A stretch of DNA of 64,000 nucleotides from Burkholderia diffusa (GTDB taxonomy: Bacteria; Pseudomonadota; Gammaproteobacteria; Burkholderiales; Burkholderiaceae): the NCBI RefSeq assembly GCF_001718315.1, contig NZ_CP013363.1:1-64000 (forward strand), read 5' to 3'. Below are positions 16,760-25,247 of this stretch, one piece after another. The notes below the pieces were generated by a model. That model was not told where the DNA came from and searched no databases. It saw nothing but the letters and a program-made list of their open reading frames with translations. Positions within the stretch are counted from its first letter, which is position 1. Each line of letters opens with the position of its first letter. Position numbers and translations under genes: made by a program.

Positions 16760-17977
16760 TTACCGGCGGCGGTGAATGTCGTGCGTGACGAAGCCCGCGT
16801 CGTTGGTGGGCAGCGCGAGGCCGTCCTTGACCGCGAGCGTCTTGCGGATGTCGTCGAGACCCGCGCTCCAATGGTCGCGCATCGTCGACAGACCGAACTG
16901 ATAGTCCTTGTAGTGGTGCTCGTACGCCTTCTGCTGATAGATCAGGTGCTGGATGTTGTACTTCTTCCCGCTCGACATCGCTTCAGCCTCGACGCACCAC
17001 GGGTCGTTCTTGCGCTGCTCTTCCGGCACCTGCTCGAGCACGTGGCGCAGCACGTTGCGGTAGCGCTGTTCGCGCTGCAGCGTGTCGGTGACGAAACGCG
17101 TGCGGCTCGAATACTGCACGTCCTTCGTGCGCTCCGCGACGTCGGCCATCGTGCGCGGCAGCGGCCCGCGTGCGCTCCACAGGTCGACCTGGAACGCGAG
17201 CGTGTCGCGACGTGGCCTTGCGCGCAGCACTTCCATCAGCGGCGTGTTAGATACGACGCCGCCGTCCCAGTAGTACTCGCCGTCGATCTCGACCGGCGGA
17301 AACGCGGGCGGCAGCGCGCCGGACGCCATGAAGTGCTCGGGCGCGAGGCGGATGCGCGAGTTGTCGAAGTACACGAAGTTGCCGGTGCCGACGTTGACCG
17401 CGCCGACTGACACGCGCGTCTCGCCCGAGTTGATCCGGTCGAAATCGCACAGCTTGAGCAACGTCGCACGCAGCTGCGACGTGTCGTACCAGCTGATCTT
17501 TTCCGGATGATCGGACACGCCGGGCAGCGGCGGCGGGAAGCGCGGCACGAAGAACCCCTGCTGGCCCTGCATCATCGCGCTCGCGGCCTGCGACGCGGTG
17601 AAGAACGTGCGGATCTGATCGATGCTGTTGAACAGCGCGAACTCGAACGCGGCCGGAATCGCGGGAAAGAACGCCGGCTGGCAGATCGTTTCCCAGAATT
17701 CGCGCAGCCGCTCGACGCGATGTTCGGGCGCGTTGCCGGCGATCAGCGCAGTGTTGAGCGCACCGATCGAGATGCCGGCGATCCAGTCGAGCGGAACGCC
17801 CGCTTCGTGCAGCCCTTCGAACACGCCGGCCTGATACGCGCCGAGCGCGCCGCCGCCCTGCAGGACGAGCGCGATCGTTTCGTACGGCAGCGACCGCGCA
17901 GCGGCTGGCGCGCCGGCTTCGTGATGCAGGTCCGCCGCATCGACGGCCTGCTTTTCTGTACGCGCGTGCGGTTTCAT
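16760..17977 (-). CDS. Patatin-like phospholipase family protein
   Basis: A 405-residue patatin-domain acyl hydrolase. The oxyanion glycines GGGALGAYQAG (after IALVLQ), nucleophile elbow GISIGALN and catalytic aspartate motif DGGVVSN are present, so it should be active. A DUF3734-like C-terminal half includes the STMRDHWSAG region. The ATG at 17977 follows a CGGAG motif. It lies downstream of adc and bdhA on one strand, a grouping that suggests a role in lipid or polyhydroxyalkanoate turnover feeding ketone-body metabolism, though this is inference. Confidence 0.88.
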   Translation of the reverse strand: MKPHARTEKQAVDAADLHHEAGAPAAARSLPYETIALVLQGGGALGAYQAGVFEGLHEAGVPLDWIAGISIGALNTALIAGNAPEHRVERLREFWETICQPAFFPAIPAAFEFALFNSIDQIRTFFTASQAASAMMQGQQGFFVPRFPPPLPGVSDHPEKISWYDTSQLRATLLKLCDFDRINSGETRVSVGAVNVGTGNFVYFDNSRIRLAPEHFMASGALPPAFPPVEIDGEYYWDGGVVSNTPLMEVLRARPRRDTLAFQVDLWSARGPLPRTMADVAERTKDVQYSSRTRFVTDTLQREQRYRNVLRHVLEQVPEEQRKNDPWCVEAEAMSSGKKYNIQHLIYQQKAYEHHYKDYQFGLSTMRDHWSAGLDDIRKTLAVKDGLALPTNDAGFVTHDIHRRR

Positions 17978-18106
17978 CAGTTGCTCCGAGGAAATCCCGC
18001 CGTGGATGGCGGAGACGGATGGCGTACCGTCGGGCGACGGCACGCCATCGTGAGTCGTGGGAATGGACGTGATGCGGAAATCGCCCCCGTCAGGGAGGCG
18101 GGGACG

Positions 18107-18892
18107 TTACTGCATGAACCAGCCGTGGCTGACGATGAACGACTGGCCCGTGAGCGCGGCGCTCGGGAATGCCGACAGGAACAGCACCGTCTGCGCGACG
18201 TCCTGCACCGTCGTGAACACGCCGTCGACCGTGTTGCCGAGCATCACCTTCTTCACCACTTCCTCTTCGCTGATCCCGAGCTCCTTCGCCTGCTCCGGAA
18301 TCTGCTTGTCGACCAGCGGCGTGCGCACGAAGCCCGGACACACGACGTGCGAGCGCACGTTGTGCTTTGCGCCCTCCTTCGCCAGCACGCGCGCGAGGCC
18401 GAGCAGCCCGTGCTTGGCCGTCACGTACGCCGACTTCAGCGGGGACGCTTCGTGCGAGTGCACCGAACCCATGTAGATCACGACGCCGCCGCGATCGTCC
18501 TTGTACATGTGCTTGAGCGCGGCCTTCGTCGTCAAGAACGCGCCGTCGACGTGGATCGCCTGCATCTTCTTCCAGTCGGAAAACGAATAGTTCTCGATCG
18601 GGTTGACGATCTGGATGCCCGCGTTCGACACGAGGATGTCGACCGAGCCGAACGTTTCGGCCACCTTGTCGATGCCGCTGTTGACCGCTTCCTCGCTGGT
18701 CACGTCCATCGCGACGCCGATCGCCTTGCCGCCCGCCTTGTTGATCTCGTCGGCAACCGCATTTGCGCCGTCCTGGTTCAGGTCGGCGATCGCCACGGCG
18801 GCGCCCGCCTTCGCGAGCTCCAGTGCGATTTCCTTGCCGATGCCGCTCGCGGCGCCCGTGACGACTGCGGTCTTGCCATTCAGGTTGCTCAT
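18107..18892 (-). CDS. bdhA: D-3-hydroxybutyrate dehydrogenase
   Basis: A 261-residue short-chain dehydrogenase that interconverts 3-hydroxybutyrate and acetoacetate with [15 protein letters not shown] is the cofactor loop, [12 protein letters not shown] the NAG motif, and SAYVTAKHG carries the Tyr-x3-Lys pair. [12 protein letters not shown] at the C-terminus is characteristic of BdhA. It follows adc by 52 bp, so the pair can take 3-hydroxybutyrate to acetoacetate and then acetone plus CO2, or work in polyhydroxybutyrate breakdown. Confidence 0.93.
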   Translation of the reverse strand: MSNLNGKTAVVTGAASGIGKEIALELAKAGAAVAIADLNQDGANAVADEINKAGGKAIGVAMDVTSEEAVNSGIDKVAETFGSVDILVSNAGIQIVNPIENYSFSDWKKMQAIHVDGAFLTTKAALKHMYKDDRGGVVIYMGSVHSHEASPLKSAYVTAKHGLLGLARVLAKEGAKHNVRSHVVCPGFVRTPLVDKQIPEQAKELGISEEEVVKKVMLGNTVDGVFTTVQDVAQTVLFLSAFPSAALTGQSFIVSHGWFMQ

Positions 18893-18944
18893 TTCGAATT
18901 CCCGTGGTGAAAGGATTGACAGGGGAGAAAGGACTGCGGACGTG

Positions 18945-19685
18945 TTACTGAGCCAGGTAATCGTAGACGACTTCGCCGAGGCCGAGCGTCAAATCCGCGA
19001 CGAGATGGCGTGCTTCGACGATCTCGAGCACCGGCAGGTCGGCCACCGGCGCAAGCGCATGCGGTGCCAGTTCGAGCGACGCGGGACCCGTCCACGCACC
19101 CTTCATCTTGATGTCCTGCATGTAGTAGCGCACCAGTTCGCACACGCGTGCGGTGCCGTCGACGTGCGGGATGATCTTCAGCAGGAAGTTCGGGCCGGCG
19201 AGGCGCTTGGTCTGCTCGTCGATGTCGAGTTCCTTGTGCTTGTAGCCCATCGTGCCGGTCGCGACGCGCACCTTGCCGTAGTCGAGCGTTCCCAGGATGT
19301 GATCGGTGTTCACGTGCAGCGTGGGCGATGCGAGTTTCTTCGGGAAACCCCACAGCTCGCGGCCGCCGGCGATCGGCGGGTGATCGTCGAGATACATCGC
19401 GAGCGTGTAGCCGCCGGCCTGGCCGTTGTACTCCACGGGGATCACCTGACCGCTTTCCGTGTAGTCGCCGAAGCCGGTCGAATCGGCCATGCGAATGAAT
19501 TCGTAATGGACGAGCGGTTCGATGACCTGCAGCGGCTCGGGCACGATTTCACGCAGACGGTCGGGATCGGTGCGATACGTGATGATCAGAAACTCACGAT
19601 CGTCGAAACGGTACGGACCCATCGGAAAGGCGGGGCTGGTCAACGGCATCGCAAACGCTTTCGATCTGACATCGCTGGGTTTCAT
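18945..19685 (-). CDS. adc: Acetoacetate decarboxylase
   Basis: A 246-residue enzyme that decarboxylates acetoacetate to acetone through a lysine Schiff base. [10 protein letters not shown] carries Lys116-Lys117, matching the catalytic Lys115/Lys116 pair known from clostridial Adc, and the length is right. An AT-rich upstream region (19780-19830) should contain its promoter. First gene of a likely adc-bdhA-patatin operon. Confidence 0.94.
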   Translation of the reverse strand: MKPSDVRSKAFAMPLTSPAFPMGPYRFDDREFLIITYRTDPDRLREIVPEPLQVIEPLVHYEFIRMADSTGFGDYTESGQVIPVEYNGQAGGYTLAMYLDDHPPIAGGRELWGFPKKLASPTLHVNTDHILGTLDYGKVRVATGTMGYKHKELDIDEQTKRLAGPNFLLKIIPHVDGTARVCELVRYYMQDIKMKGAWTGPASLELAPHALAPVADLPVLEIVEARHLVADLTLGLGEVVYDYLAQ

Positions 19686-20140
19686 GCGGACTCCTTGTTG
19701 TTGATCGCTTCGTGGATGAGTGCTCGTAAGCTCGTAATCCTATGCCTGTGCGTTGCCGTTGTGCGATGCCGCATTTGGAATTAATTGTTGCCGATTTCGA
19801 ATTATTTGCGACGCAAATATTGAGGCGAATGATGCAAACGGCACGGAGCACGCGCGGGGGCCCGATATTCGCACGTGTCGATGACGTCGCGATGTGAAAA
19901 AGGTGAGCCTTTACGGGATGGTTGGTGAGCTTTTACGGGAGACATTCGCGTGAGAATGTGACAATTGTGTGAACTTGTGTTGCAGTGCAGGCTCTAAGTG
20001 CGTTCGCGCGCGACGCGCGGGCCGTCCCGATCACGGCCCGCGTCCGACGCGTTAAGCATTGCTTAAGCGAGTGAGCACTAGCATCGTTCCATCCGACCGG
20101 CACGTCCGGTCCAATCGTTACGCCCCACGCAACCGCATTC
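19686..20140. other. Divergent promoter region between adc and the PAP2 gene
   Basis: 455 bp without a gene. It contains the AT-rich adc promoter area (19775-19825, with GGAATTAATTGTTGC and CGAATTATTTGCG as related elements), two satellite iterons (19900-19939), and a palindrome TTAAGC-ATT-GCTTAA at 20052-20066 upstream of the PAP2 gene. This is the only divergent gap among those with satellite iterons. Confidence 0.6.
19900..19939 (-). repeat. Satellite iteron pair with 22-bp spacing
   Basis: AAGGTGAGCCTTTACGGG (19900-19917) and TTGGTGAGCTTTTACGGG (19922-19939) are reverse-complement origin iterons. They start exactly 22 bp apart, the same period as the phased core of the origin. Confidence 0.82.
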
Positions 20141-20722
20141 ATGCAGAACCTCAATCTCACCCTGTTTTCCGCCGTCAATGCTGGCACCGTGCCGCACCCC
20201 GGTGTGGCTCGCGTCGCCATCTTCGCCGCCGACTGGCTCGTCTATGCGCTGCCGGCAATGCTGCTGCTGACCTGGATCTTCGGCGAACGCCCGACGCGCC
20301 GCCAGGCGATCGAAGCCGGCGTCGGCACGTGCGTGGCGCTGGCGCTCGCGCAAGTGATTGGGCATTTCTGGTTTTCGCCGCGGCCGTTCATGGCCGGCGT
20401 CGGCACGCAACTGATTCCGCATGCGCCGGACAGCTCGTTTCCGAGTGATCACATGACGTTCGCGTGGAGTCTCGCGGTCGGCATGATGCTCGCCGGCAGC
20501 ACGCGGCTGACCGGGTTCGTGATGGCCGCGATGGCCGTCGCGATTGCGTGGGGGCGTGTGTATGCGGGCGTGCACTGGCCGTTCGACATGGCCGGCGGCG
20601 TGCTGGTCGGCACCGCCGGCGCGCTGGCCGCGCACCTGTACGGGCAACGCGTGGTCGAGCTGCTCGAACGGATCGGCGACGCGGTGCATGCGGTGATGAT
20701 GGGGCGCGAACGCGCGCCCTAA
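20141..20722 (+). CDS. PAP2-family phosphatase (undecaprenyl-diphosphatase-like)
   Basis: A 193-residue integral membrane phosphatase with five or six helices and the three PAP2 catalytic motifs: a KX6RP-type motif reading FWFSPRPF, SFPSDH, and GRVYAGVHWPFDM with the catalytic His. Its length and motif spacing resemble BcrC-type undecaprenyl pyrophosphate phosphatases, which act on the periplasmic face to recycle the lipid carrier. The exact lipid substrate is not certain. Confidence 0.88.
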   Translation: MQNLNLTLFSAVNAGTVPHPGVARVAIFAADWLVYALPAMLLLTWIFGERPTRRQAIEAGVGTCVALALAQVIGHFWFSPRPFMAGVGTQLIPHAPDSSFPSDHMTFAWSLAVGMMLAGSTRLTGFVMAAMAVAIAWGRVYAGVHWPFDMAGGVLVGTAGALAAHLYGQRVVELLERIGDAVHAVMMGRERAP

Positions 20723-20739
20723 GGCGAGAATTACGCGGG
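20721..20739 (-). repeat. Degenerate satellite iteron
   Basis: AAGGCGAGAATTACGCGGG resembles the inverted iteron with one extra base and a G-to-C/T change; it overlaps the PAP2 stop codon. It is the rightmost candidate I can see. Confidence 0.45.
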
Positions 20740-20760
20740 AGTGCTACGGGCCGGACGCCG

Positions 20761-20985
20761 TCAACCGGGCGTCTTGGCCGCTTCAGCCGAAGCGGACGGT
20801 CCGCCTCCCGCTTCGTGCAGTTCGGGCGTCTCGCCCGGAGGCCGTGTGGCGTCACGTTCGAGCGCGCTTTCCTTCAGGATCGCGCACATTGCAACGAACA
20901 GCGCCAGCACGACGGCCGCGAGGCCGCAATAGCCGGCGATCTTCAGGTTGCGAAGAAAAGGCGAAGCGTGGCTTTCTTTTGTCAT
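20761..20985 (-). CDS. Hypothetical single-pass membrane protein
   Basis: A 74-residue product starting MTKESHASPFLRNLKIAGYC, with one membrane helix (about residues 15-38) and a polar proline/alanine-rich tail. I do not recognise a family. It lies 119 bp after the siderophore-interacting protein gene on the same strand. Preferring the ATG at 20985 avoids an upstream extension that looks non-coding. Confidence 0.5.
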   Translation of the reverse strand: MTKESHASPFLRNLKIAGYCGLAAVVLALFVAMCAILKESALERDATRPPGETPELHEAGGGPSASAEAAKTPG

Positions 20986-21104
20986 GACCGGGCGCTCCTG
21001 GGCGGGCTGCGGCGGCTGTCGCCTGACAGCGGCGTCGCAGACATACATATATACCAGCTGCCCCGCCGATGCCAAGCCCGCCGATGCGCGGGTGCCCGTT
21101 CGCG

Positions 21105-21926
21105 TCAGTCTTCCAGCGTTTCATGCACGGCCGTCGCGCCGCGCTTCCAGTATGCCGCCGCGCGGATGCGCGATTTGTCGACGCCGCGTTCGGCCGTGAG
21201 GTGCTGCCGCACCGCACGCATCGACTGCGCTTCGCCTGCCGCCCACACGTAACCGTCGCCGGAGGACGGCAGCGGCAGCTCGCGTACCGCATTGAGCAGC
21301 ACGTCGCCGTCCGCCGCGTCGGCTTCGGCGCGAAAGCGCCAGACTTCATGCACGTCGGCACGCGTGTCGAACGCGATCTGCGCGGTGCGATCCGCGACTT
21401 CCAGCACGACTGCGGCACGCGCGCCGGCCGGCAATTGCTCGAGACGCCGCGCGACCGCGGGCAGCGCCGTATCGTCGCCAATCAGCAGATGCCAGTCGAA
21501 ATCGATCGGGACCACGAACGAACCGCGCGGGCCGCCGATGCCGAGCCATTGGCCGACGCGTGCCTGCGCCGCCCACCGCGACGCGGGGCCGGGATGGTTC
21601 AACACGAATTCCAGATCGAGTTCGCGGGCGGCACGATCGAAGCGGCGCGGCGTGAAATCGCGCGCGACCGGCTTCGGTTGACCTTCGGGAAACTCGGGGC
21701 CATTCGCTCCGAGCGTCGGCATCGCGGGACGCTCGGCGCCTGGCGGCGGGAAGAATACCTTCACGTGATCGTCGAACGACGACGATTCGAAATCCGCGAG
21801 GTCGGGGCCGCCGAGTGTGACGCGCAGCAAGTGCGGCGTTACCGCGTGCACGCGCACGACCTGCAGCAGGCGGAACTTGAGGGTGTGCCGCACGCGGGTG
21901 ACGGTGCGTTCGGATGTGTTCTGCAT
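21105..21926 (-). CDS. Siderophore-interacting protein (ferric-chelate reductase, YqjH-like)
   Basis: A 273-residue flavoprotein of the SIP family. The N-terminal FAD-binding domain includes HLLRVTLGGPDLADF and ARDFTPRRFD, where the family usually has R-x-Y-T/S. GPRGSFVVP lies in the middle, and a C-terminal NAD(P)H-like domain ends with VWAAGEAQSMRAVRQHL and AAYWKRGATAVHETLED. Such enzymes reduce ferric siderophores to release iron. It lies 37 bp after a PadR regulator, the same pairing as yqjI-yqjH in E. coli, which responds to nickel and iron. Confidence 0.9.
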   Translation of the reverse strand: MQNTSERTVTRVRHTLKFRLLQVVRVHAVTPHLLRVTLGGPDLADFESSSFDDHVKVFFPPPGAERPAMPTLGANGPEFPEGQPKPVARDFTPRRFDRAARELDLEFVLNHPGPASRWAAQARVGQWLGIGGPRGSFVVPIDFDWHLLIGDDTALPAVARRLEQLPAGARAAVVLEVADRTAQIAFDTRADVHEVWRFRAEADAADGDVLLNAVRELPLPSSGDGYVWAAGEAQSMRAVRQHLTAERGVDKSRIRAAAYWKRGATAVHETLED

Positions 21927-21963
21927 CGATCCGTTCTCCTAGGGTTTGACGGGGCGGCGCGGG

Positions 21964-22674
21964 TCACGCGCCGGTGCCGCCTTCGATTTCGGCCGTCGCG
22001 CGGCGCATGATTGCCGCGATGCGCCGCTGTTCGTCGGCATTGGCGGCGCTCTTGTGAAGCAGCGCCCGCTTCAAGGCGAGGCGGGCCTCGACGAACTCCG
22101 GCAACCAGCCGGGCTGCGTTTCGTCCTGTGCTTCACTGCCGGCCGATTCGCCGGCGAACGCGCGACGCATGAATTCCATCTTGCGTGCGAGGTGCGTGAG
22201 GCGCGCGAACAACGTATCGACGCGCTCGCGCTGCGCATCGAGATGCGCGCGCCCGGCGTCGGTCAGCGCATAACGCTTGCGGTTGCCTTCCGCCTGCGAC
22301 GCGACGAAACCGACTTCCTCGAGATACGTGAGCGCCGGGTACACCATGCCGGGGCTCGGGCTGTAGAAACCGTTCGAGCGCGTGTCGAGCGCCTTGATCA
22401 GCTCGTAACCGTGGCTCGGCTGCTCTGCGACCAGCGCGAGCAGCAGCAACTGGAGATCGTCGGAGCTGAACTGGCGGCCGCGCGGCATGCCATCGTCGCC
22501 GAAGTCGCCAAAGCCGCCGCGTCCGCCACGGCCGCCAAACGGGCCGCCGCCGAACGGATCGTGGCCGCGCCGATGGCGGCCGATCGCTTGCCAGACTCTG
22601 GCGTACCAGTCAGGGCCGGCATGCGCACCATGACCGTCGCATCGGGCATGGCCGCGGGAGGAGTTGTGTCGCAT
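21964..22674 (-). CDS. PadR-family regulator with His/Gly-rich N-terminus (YqjI-like)
   Basis: A 236-residue PadR protein. Residues 1-65 are rich in His, Gly and Arg (RGHARCDGHGAHAGPDW, HRRGHDPFGGG) and could bind a metal such as nickel. Residues 70-145 are the PadR winged helix (LQLLLLALVAEQPSHGYELI, SPGMVYPALTYLEE). Residues 150-236 form the helical dimerisation part. In E. coli the similar YqjI represses yqjH and loses DNA binding with nickel. Three dyads at 22687-22726 upstream are the probable operators. Confidence 0.85.
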   Translation of the reverse strand: MRHNSSRGHARCDGHGAHAGPDWYARVWQAIGRHRRGHDPFGGGPFGGRGGRGGFGDFGDDGMPRGRQFSSDDLQLLLLALVAEQPSHGYELIKALDTRSNGFYSPSPGMVYPALTYLEEVGFVASQAEGNRKRYALTDAGRAHLDAQRERVDTLFARLTHLARKMEFMRRAFAGESAGSEAQDETQPGWLPEFVEARLALKRALLHKSAANADEQRRIAAIMRRATAEIEGGTGA

Positions 22675-22686
22675 GATCGTGTCCTA

Positions 22687-22726
22687 TATGTCGAAAAACA
22701 TATCTAAAGATATATATCGAAAGATA
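22687..22726. promoter_or_regulatory. Triple inverted-repeat operator for the PadR regulator
   Basis: Three adjacent AT-rich dyads: TATGT-N6-ACATA (22687-22702), TATCTAAAGATA (22701-22712) and TATCGAAAGATA (22715-22726). They start 12 bp before the padR ATG in otherwise GC-rich DNA and would block its transcription when bound. Confidence 0.7.
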
Positions 22727-23050
22727 TAGAGTCAAGGGGAATTATTGGGGTGGTATCGCAGCTTGCCGGGCGTGGTCGGAGTCGATGCAGCGAAAGTCAG
22801 GTTGCGACGAGAATGGCTGCATGTTCGGGCAGATTGCGGGCTGGGCTCCAGCAGTCACGCGACCGTGCAGGGTGCTGGAACGATCGCCAACGAGAGTGGC
22901 AGTGCACCGATCCGAGTGGCATCGAGTCTGGCCGGCCGAATTTCCGCGAGACATTGTTGGCTGGGCGCCGAAGTGCTGCTCGGTAGCCTCGGCACGGATC
23001 CGGACCCGCTCGTCATTATCGACATGCTGGCGAACGGATCGCGACGATGA
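22727..23050. other. Intergenic region without a recognised gene
   Basis: About 320 bp between the padR promoter and an aldehyde dehydrogenase remnant. Short open frames on both strands show no recognisable family features. It may be further eroded sequence of the lost gene. Confidence 0.4.
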
Positions 23051-23257
23051 ACGACACAGCCGTTCGGGTTGGTCGTGAACCTCTGGACGAACGATCTCGC
23101 GAAAGCGTTGCGCTACGTGCAGCGCATCGAAGCGGGCACCGTGCGGGTGAACATGCACACGCTGGTCGGTCCGGCCGTGCCGTCCGGCGGCGCGAAACGA
23201 ACCGGCGTCGGCCGGGAGTACGGCCCGGTGTTCATCGACGCTCATACCGACGGCGCA
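23051..23257 (+). pseudogene. Aldehyde dehydrogenase C-terminal remnant
   Basis: Translating from 23051 gives PFGLVVNLWTNDLAKALRY, then RIEAGTVRVNMHTLVGPAVP and GGAKRTGVGREYG. This is the familiar C-terminal end of NAD-dependent aldehyde dehydrogenases (normally FGL-WTNDL-RIEAGTVWVN-PFGGAK-SGIGRE). A TGA stands directly upstream at 23048 and no catalytic cysteine region exists, so only about 70 of nearly 490 residues remain. It cannot be functional. Confidence 0.75.
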
Positions 23258-23271
23258 GCAGCAACGCGAAA

Positions 23272-23295
23272 CCCGCCCGGCGCAAACCGGGCGGG
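23272..23295 (-). terminator. Terminator-like hairpin after the porin gene
   Basis: Arms CCCGCCCGG (23272-23280) and CCGGGCGGG (23287-23295) with a 6-base loop lie 25 bp beyond the porin stop. A strong stem, though without a long T-run. Confidence 0.6.
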
Positions 23296-23320
23296 CATCG
23301 CTGCCCCGAGCCCACGCGCA

Positions 23321-24412
23321 TCAGAACCGCGTACTGAACCCGATCCGCGCGACCGACTGCAGCGCGCTGCTCGACGCGCCATTGACGTCCATCACGCCGT
23401 TGATCTGCGCGTTGCTGCCGTGGCCCGCGCGCTGATGCGCGCCCGCGACATAGACCATCGTGCGTTTCGACAGCCAATACTGGACGGCGGCCAGGAACTG
23501 GTGCGCGTGCGCGTTATCGAGCGTGTCGTTGCCCTTCATGTACGTGTAGCTTGCTCCGATCACCCAGACCGGCGATGGATGCCACGCGGCGCCAGCTTCC
23601 GCCGACCACGCCCTCGCGCCGTTCCACGCGTTGTGCACGGTCGTGAAAAGCGCCTTCGCCGTGACCGTGCCGAGCGTGTAGTGCGCGCCGGCGCCCCAGT
23701 TGAGCACGGTGGTGGCCGGCAGCCCTCCCGCCGCGCCGTACTTCTGGTTCGTGTAGGCCGCGCCCGCGCCGAACGGGCCGTTGTCGTAGCTCGCGCCGAC
23801 GCTGACCGTGTTGTGCGCGCCAATCGATCCGGCGACGTTCCCGAAGCCGTACAGTGCGCCGAAGGTCACGCCCGAGACCGACGCGCTCGTGTACTTCACG
23901 GAATTCGCGACGCGATTGCTGCCCGCGACGCGGTCCCAGTCGAACGCGCCGGTCGGATTGTTCGGCAGCGCGAGCTTGTCGAACGGCCCGTTGCGAAAGC
24001 CGTACAGCCCGACGAGATCCTGCGCGATTTCATTGCCGCTCGCCGCGAGCGCGTCGACCATGAATTCGTACTGGTTACCGAGTGTCAGCGTGCCGTAGCG
24101 GTCGTTCTGCAGTCCGACATAGACCGTGCGTGCGAACAACCCGCCGCCGATCATCGAGCCGTTCGCGAGCGAGAACTGATTGACGAGCCGGAAGATCGCG
24201 CGCGAGCCGGCGCCGAGATCTTCCTTGCCCTCGAAACCGAGCAGGTTCGGAAAGAATATGTTGTCGTCGAACTTCGCATTGCCTTGACCGCCTTCGTTGC
24301 TGACATAGCTGATGCCGGCATCCAGCAGCCCGAACATCGTCACGCTGCTCTGCGCGAACGAAGCTGCCGGAATCGTGCAGGCCGCAAGGGCCAGCAGGGT
24401 CTTTTTCGCCAT
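23321..24412 (-). CDS. Gram-negative porin (OmpC-like, Burkholderia type)
   Basis: A 363-residue outer-membrane trimeric porin. It has a signal peptide MAKKTLLALAACTIPAASFAQ, the family start SSVTMFGLLDAGISYVSN, alternating beta strands, and a C-terminal aromatic residue (ARIGFSTRF) needed for assembly. The ATG at 24412 gives the normal signal peptide; one at 24430 would add six residues. It is the last gene of the catabolic cluster 28192-23321 and may admit its substrate. Confidence 0.92.
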   Translation of the reverse strand: MAKKTLLALAACTIPAASFAQSSVTMFGLLDAGISYVSNEGGQGNAKFDDNIFFPNLLGFEGKEDLGAGSRAIFRLVNQFSLANGSMIGGGLFARTVYVGLQNDRYGTLTLGNQYEFMVDALAASGNEIAQDLVGLYGFRNGPFDKLALPNNPTGAFDWDRVAGSNRVANSVKYTSASVSGVTFGALYGFGNVAGSIGAHNTVSVGASYDNGPFGAGAAYTNQKYGAAGGLPATTVLNWGAGAHYTLGTVTAKALFTTVHNAWNGARAWSAEAGAAWHPSPVWVIGASYTYMKGNDTLDNAHAHQFLAAVQYWLSKRTMVYVAGAHQRAGHGSNAQINGVMDVNGASSSALQSVARIGFSTRF

Positions 24413-24524
24413 CTCCAATGTGCTCCTCACATGTTTCCGGTCATGCCGGAATACTTTTTGATTGGACTACTGATTGATGCGAAGATAATGAATCGTGGAA
24501 CTGCCGGTTCGATCGCGCCCGGCG

Positions 24525-25247
24525 CTAGACCGTCGAATACCCGCCGTCTACCGGCACGATCGCGCCGGTGACGAAGGATGCGCCGGGCGAGCACAGGAAC
24601 AGGATCACTTCCGCGACCTCGTCGGCCGTGCCCCAGCGCGCGAGCGGCGTGCGGTCGAGAATCCGCCGCGACGCCTGCGTGTCGGCCATCAACCCGCTGC
24701 TGAGCGGCGTGTCGATCCAGCCGGGCGCGACCGCATTCACGCGGATGCCGCGCTCGGCCCACGCTTGCGCGAGCGAGCGCGTCAACTGCGCGATGCCGCC
24801 CTTGCTTGCGCTGTATGCAGGACGGTCCTTGCTGCCGAAGTAGGTGTACATCGACGCGACGTTGACGATGCTGCCACCGTTTGCCGACAGTGCCGGCAGC
24901 GCGGCGTCGGATGCCCGCATCACCGACGTCAGGTTCACGTTCAGTACCCGCTCGAACTGGTCCATCCGGTATTCGTCCGCGTGCCGGCTGATGCCGACGC
25001 CGTTGACGAGCATGTCGACGTGCGGCAGCGCGCGGATCCGGCCCGTCAATGCATCGCCGTCGGTCACGTCGAGTTCGACGCAGCGGATGGCGGGATGCAC
25101 CGGCGCATTCGGGCCGGCGGTGTCGAGCCCGAACGCGACGACCGATGCACCCGCTTGCGCGAAACGCCATGCGGTGCGCGCGCCGATGCCGGACGTGCCG
25201 CCCGTCACGACGACGGTCTTGCCTTCAAACGACCAGGGGCGGTTCAT
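24525..25247 (-). CDS. Short-chain dehydrogenase/reductase
   Basis: A 240-residue SDR with [12 protein letters not shown] (cofactor loop), [13 protein letters not shown] (NAG-equivalent), the catalytic serine region and YSASKGG (Tyr-x3-Lys). The C-terminal PVDGGYSTV is typical of sugar-alcohol and hydroxy-acid dehydrogenases. Its first 23 bases overlap the end of the upstream zinc dehydrogenase gene, so the two are translated together. Substrate unknown, presumably an alcohol or ketone of the pathway encoded by this cluster. Confidence 0.88.
   Translation of the reverse strand: MNRPWSFEGKTVVVTGGTSGIGARTAWRFAQAGASVVAFGLDTAGPNAPVHPAIRCVELDVTDGDALTGRIRALPHVDMLVNGVGISRHADEYRMDQFERVLNVNLTSVMRASDAALPALSANGGSIVNVASMYTYFGSKDRPAYSASKGGIAQLTRSLAQAWAERGIRVNAVAPGWIDTPLSSGLMADTQASRRILDRTPLARWGTADEVAEVILFLCSPGASFVTGAIVPVDGGYSTV

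Noticed and set aside
22745..23050. Possible coding frame upstream of the aldehyde dehydrogenase remnant
   Set aside because: No recognisable similarity and it ends just before the remnant in another frame; left as intergenic.
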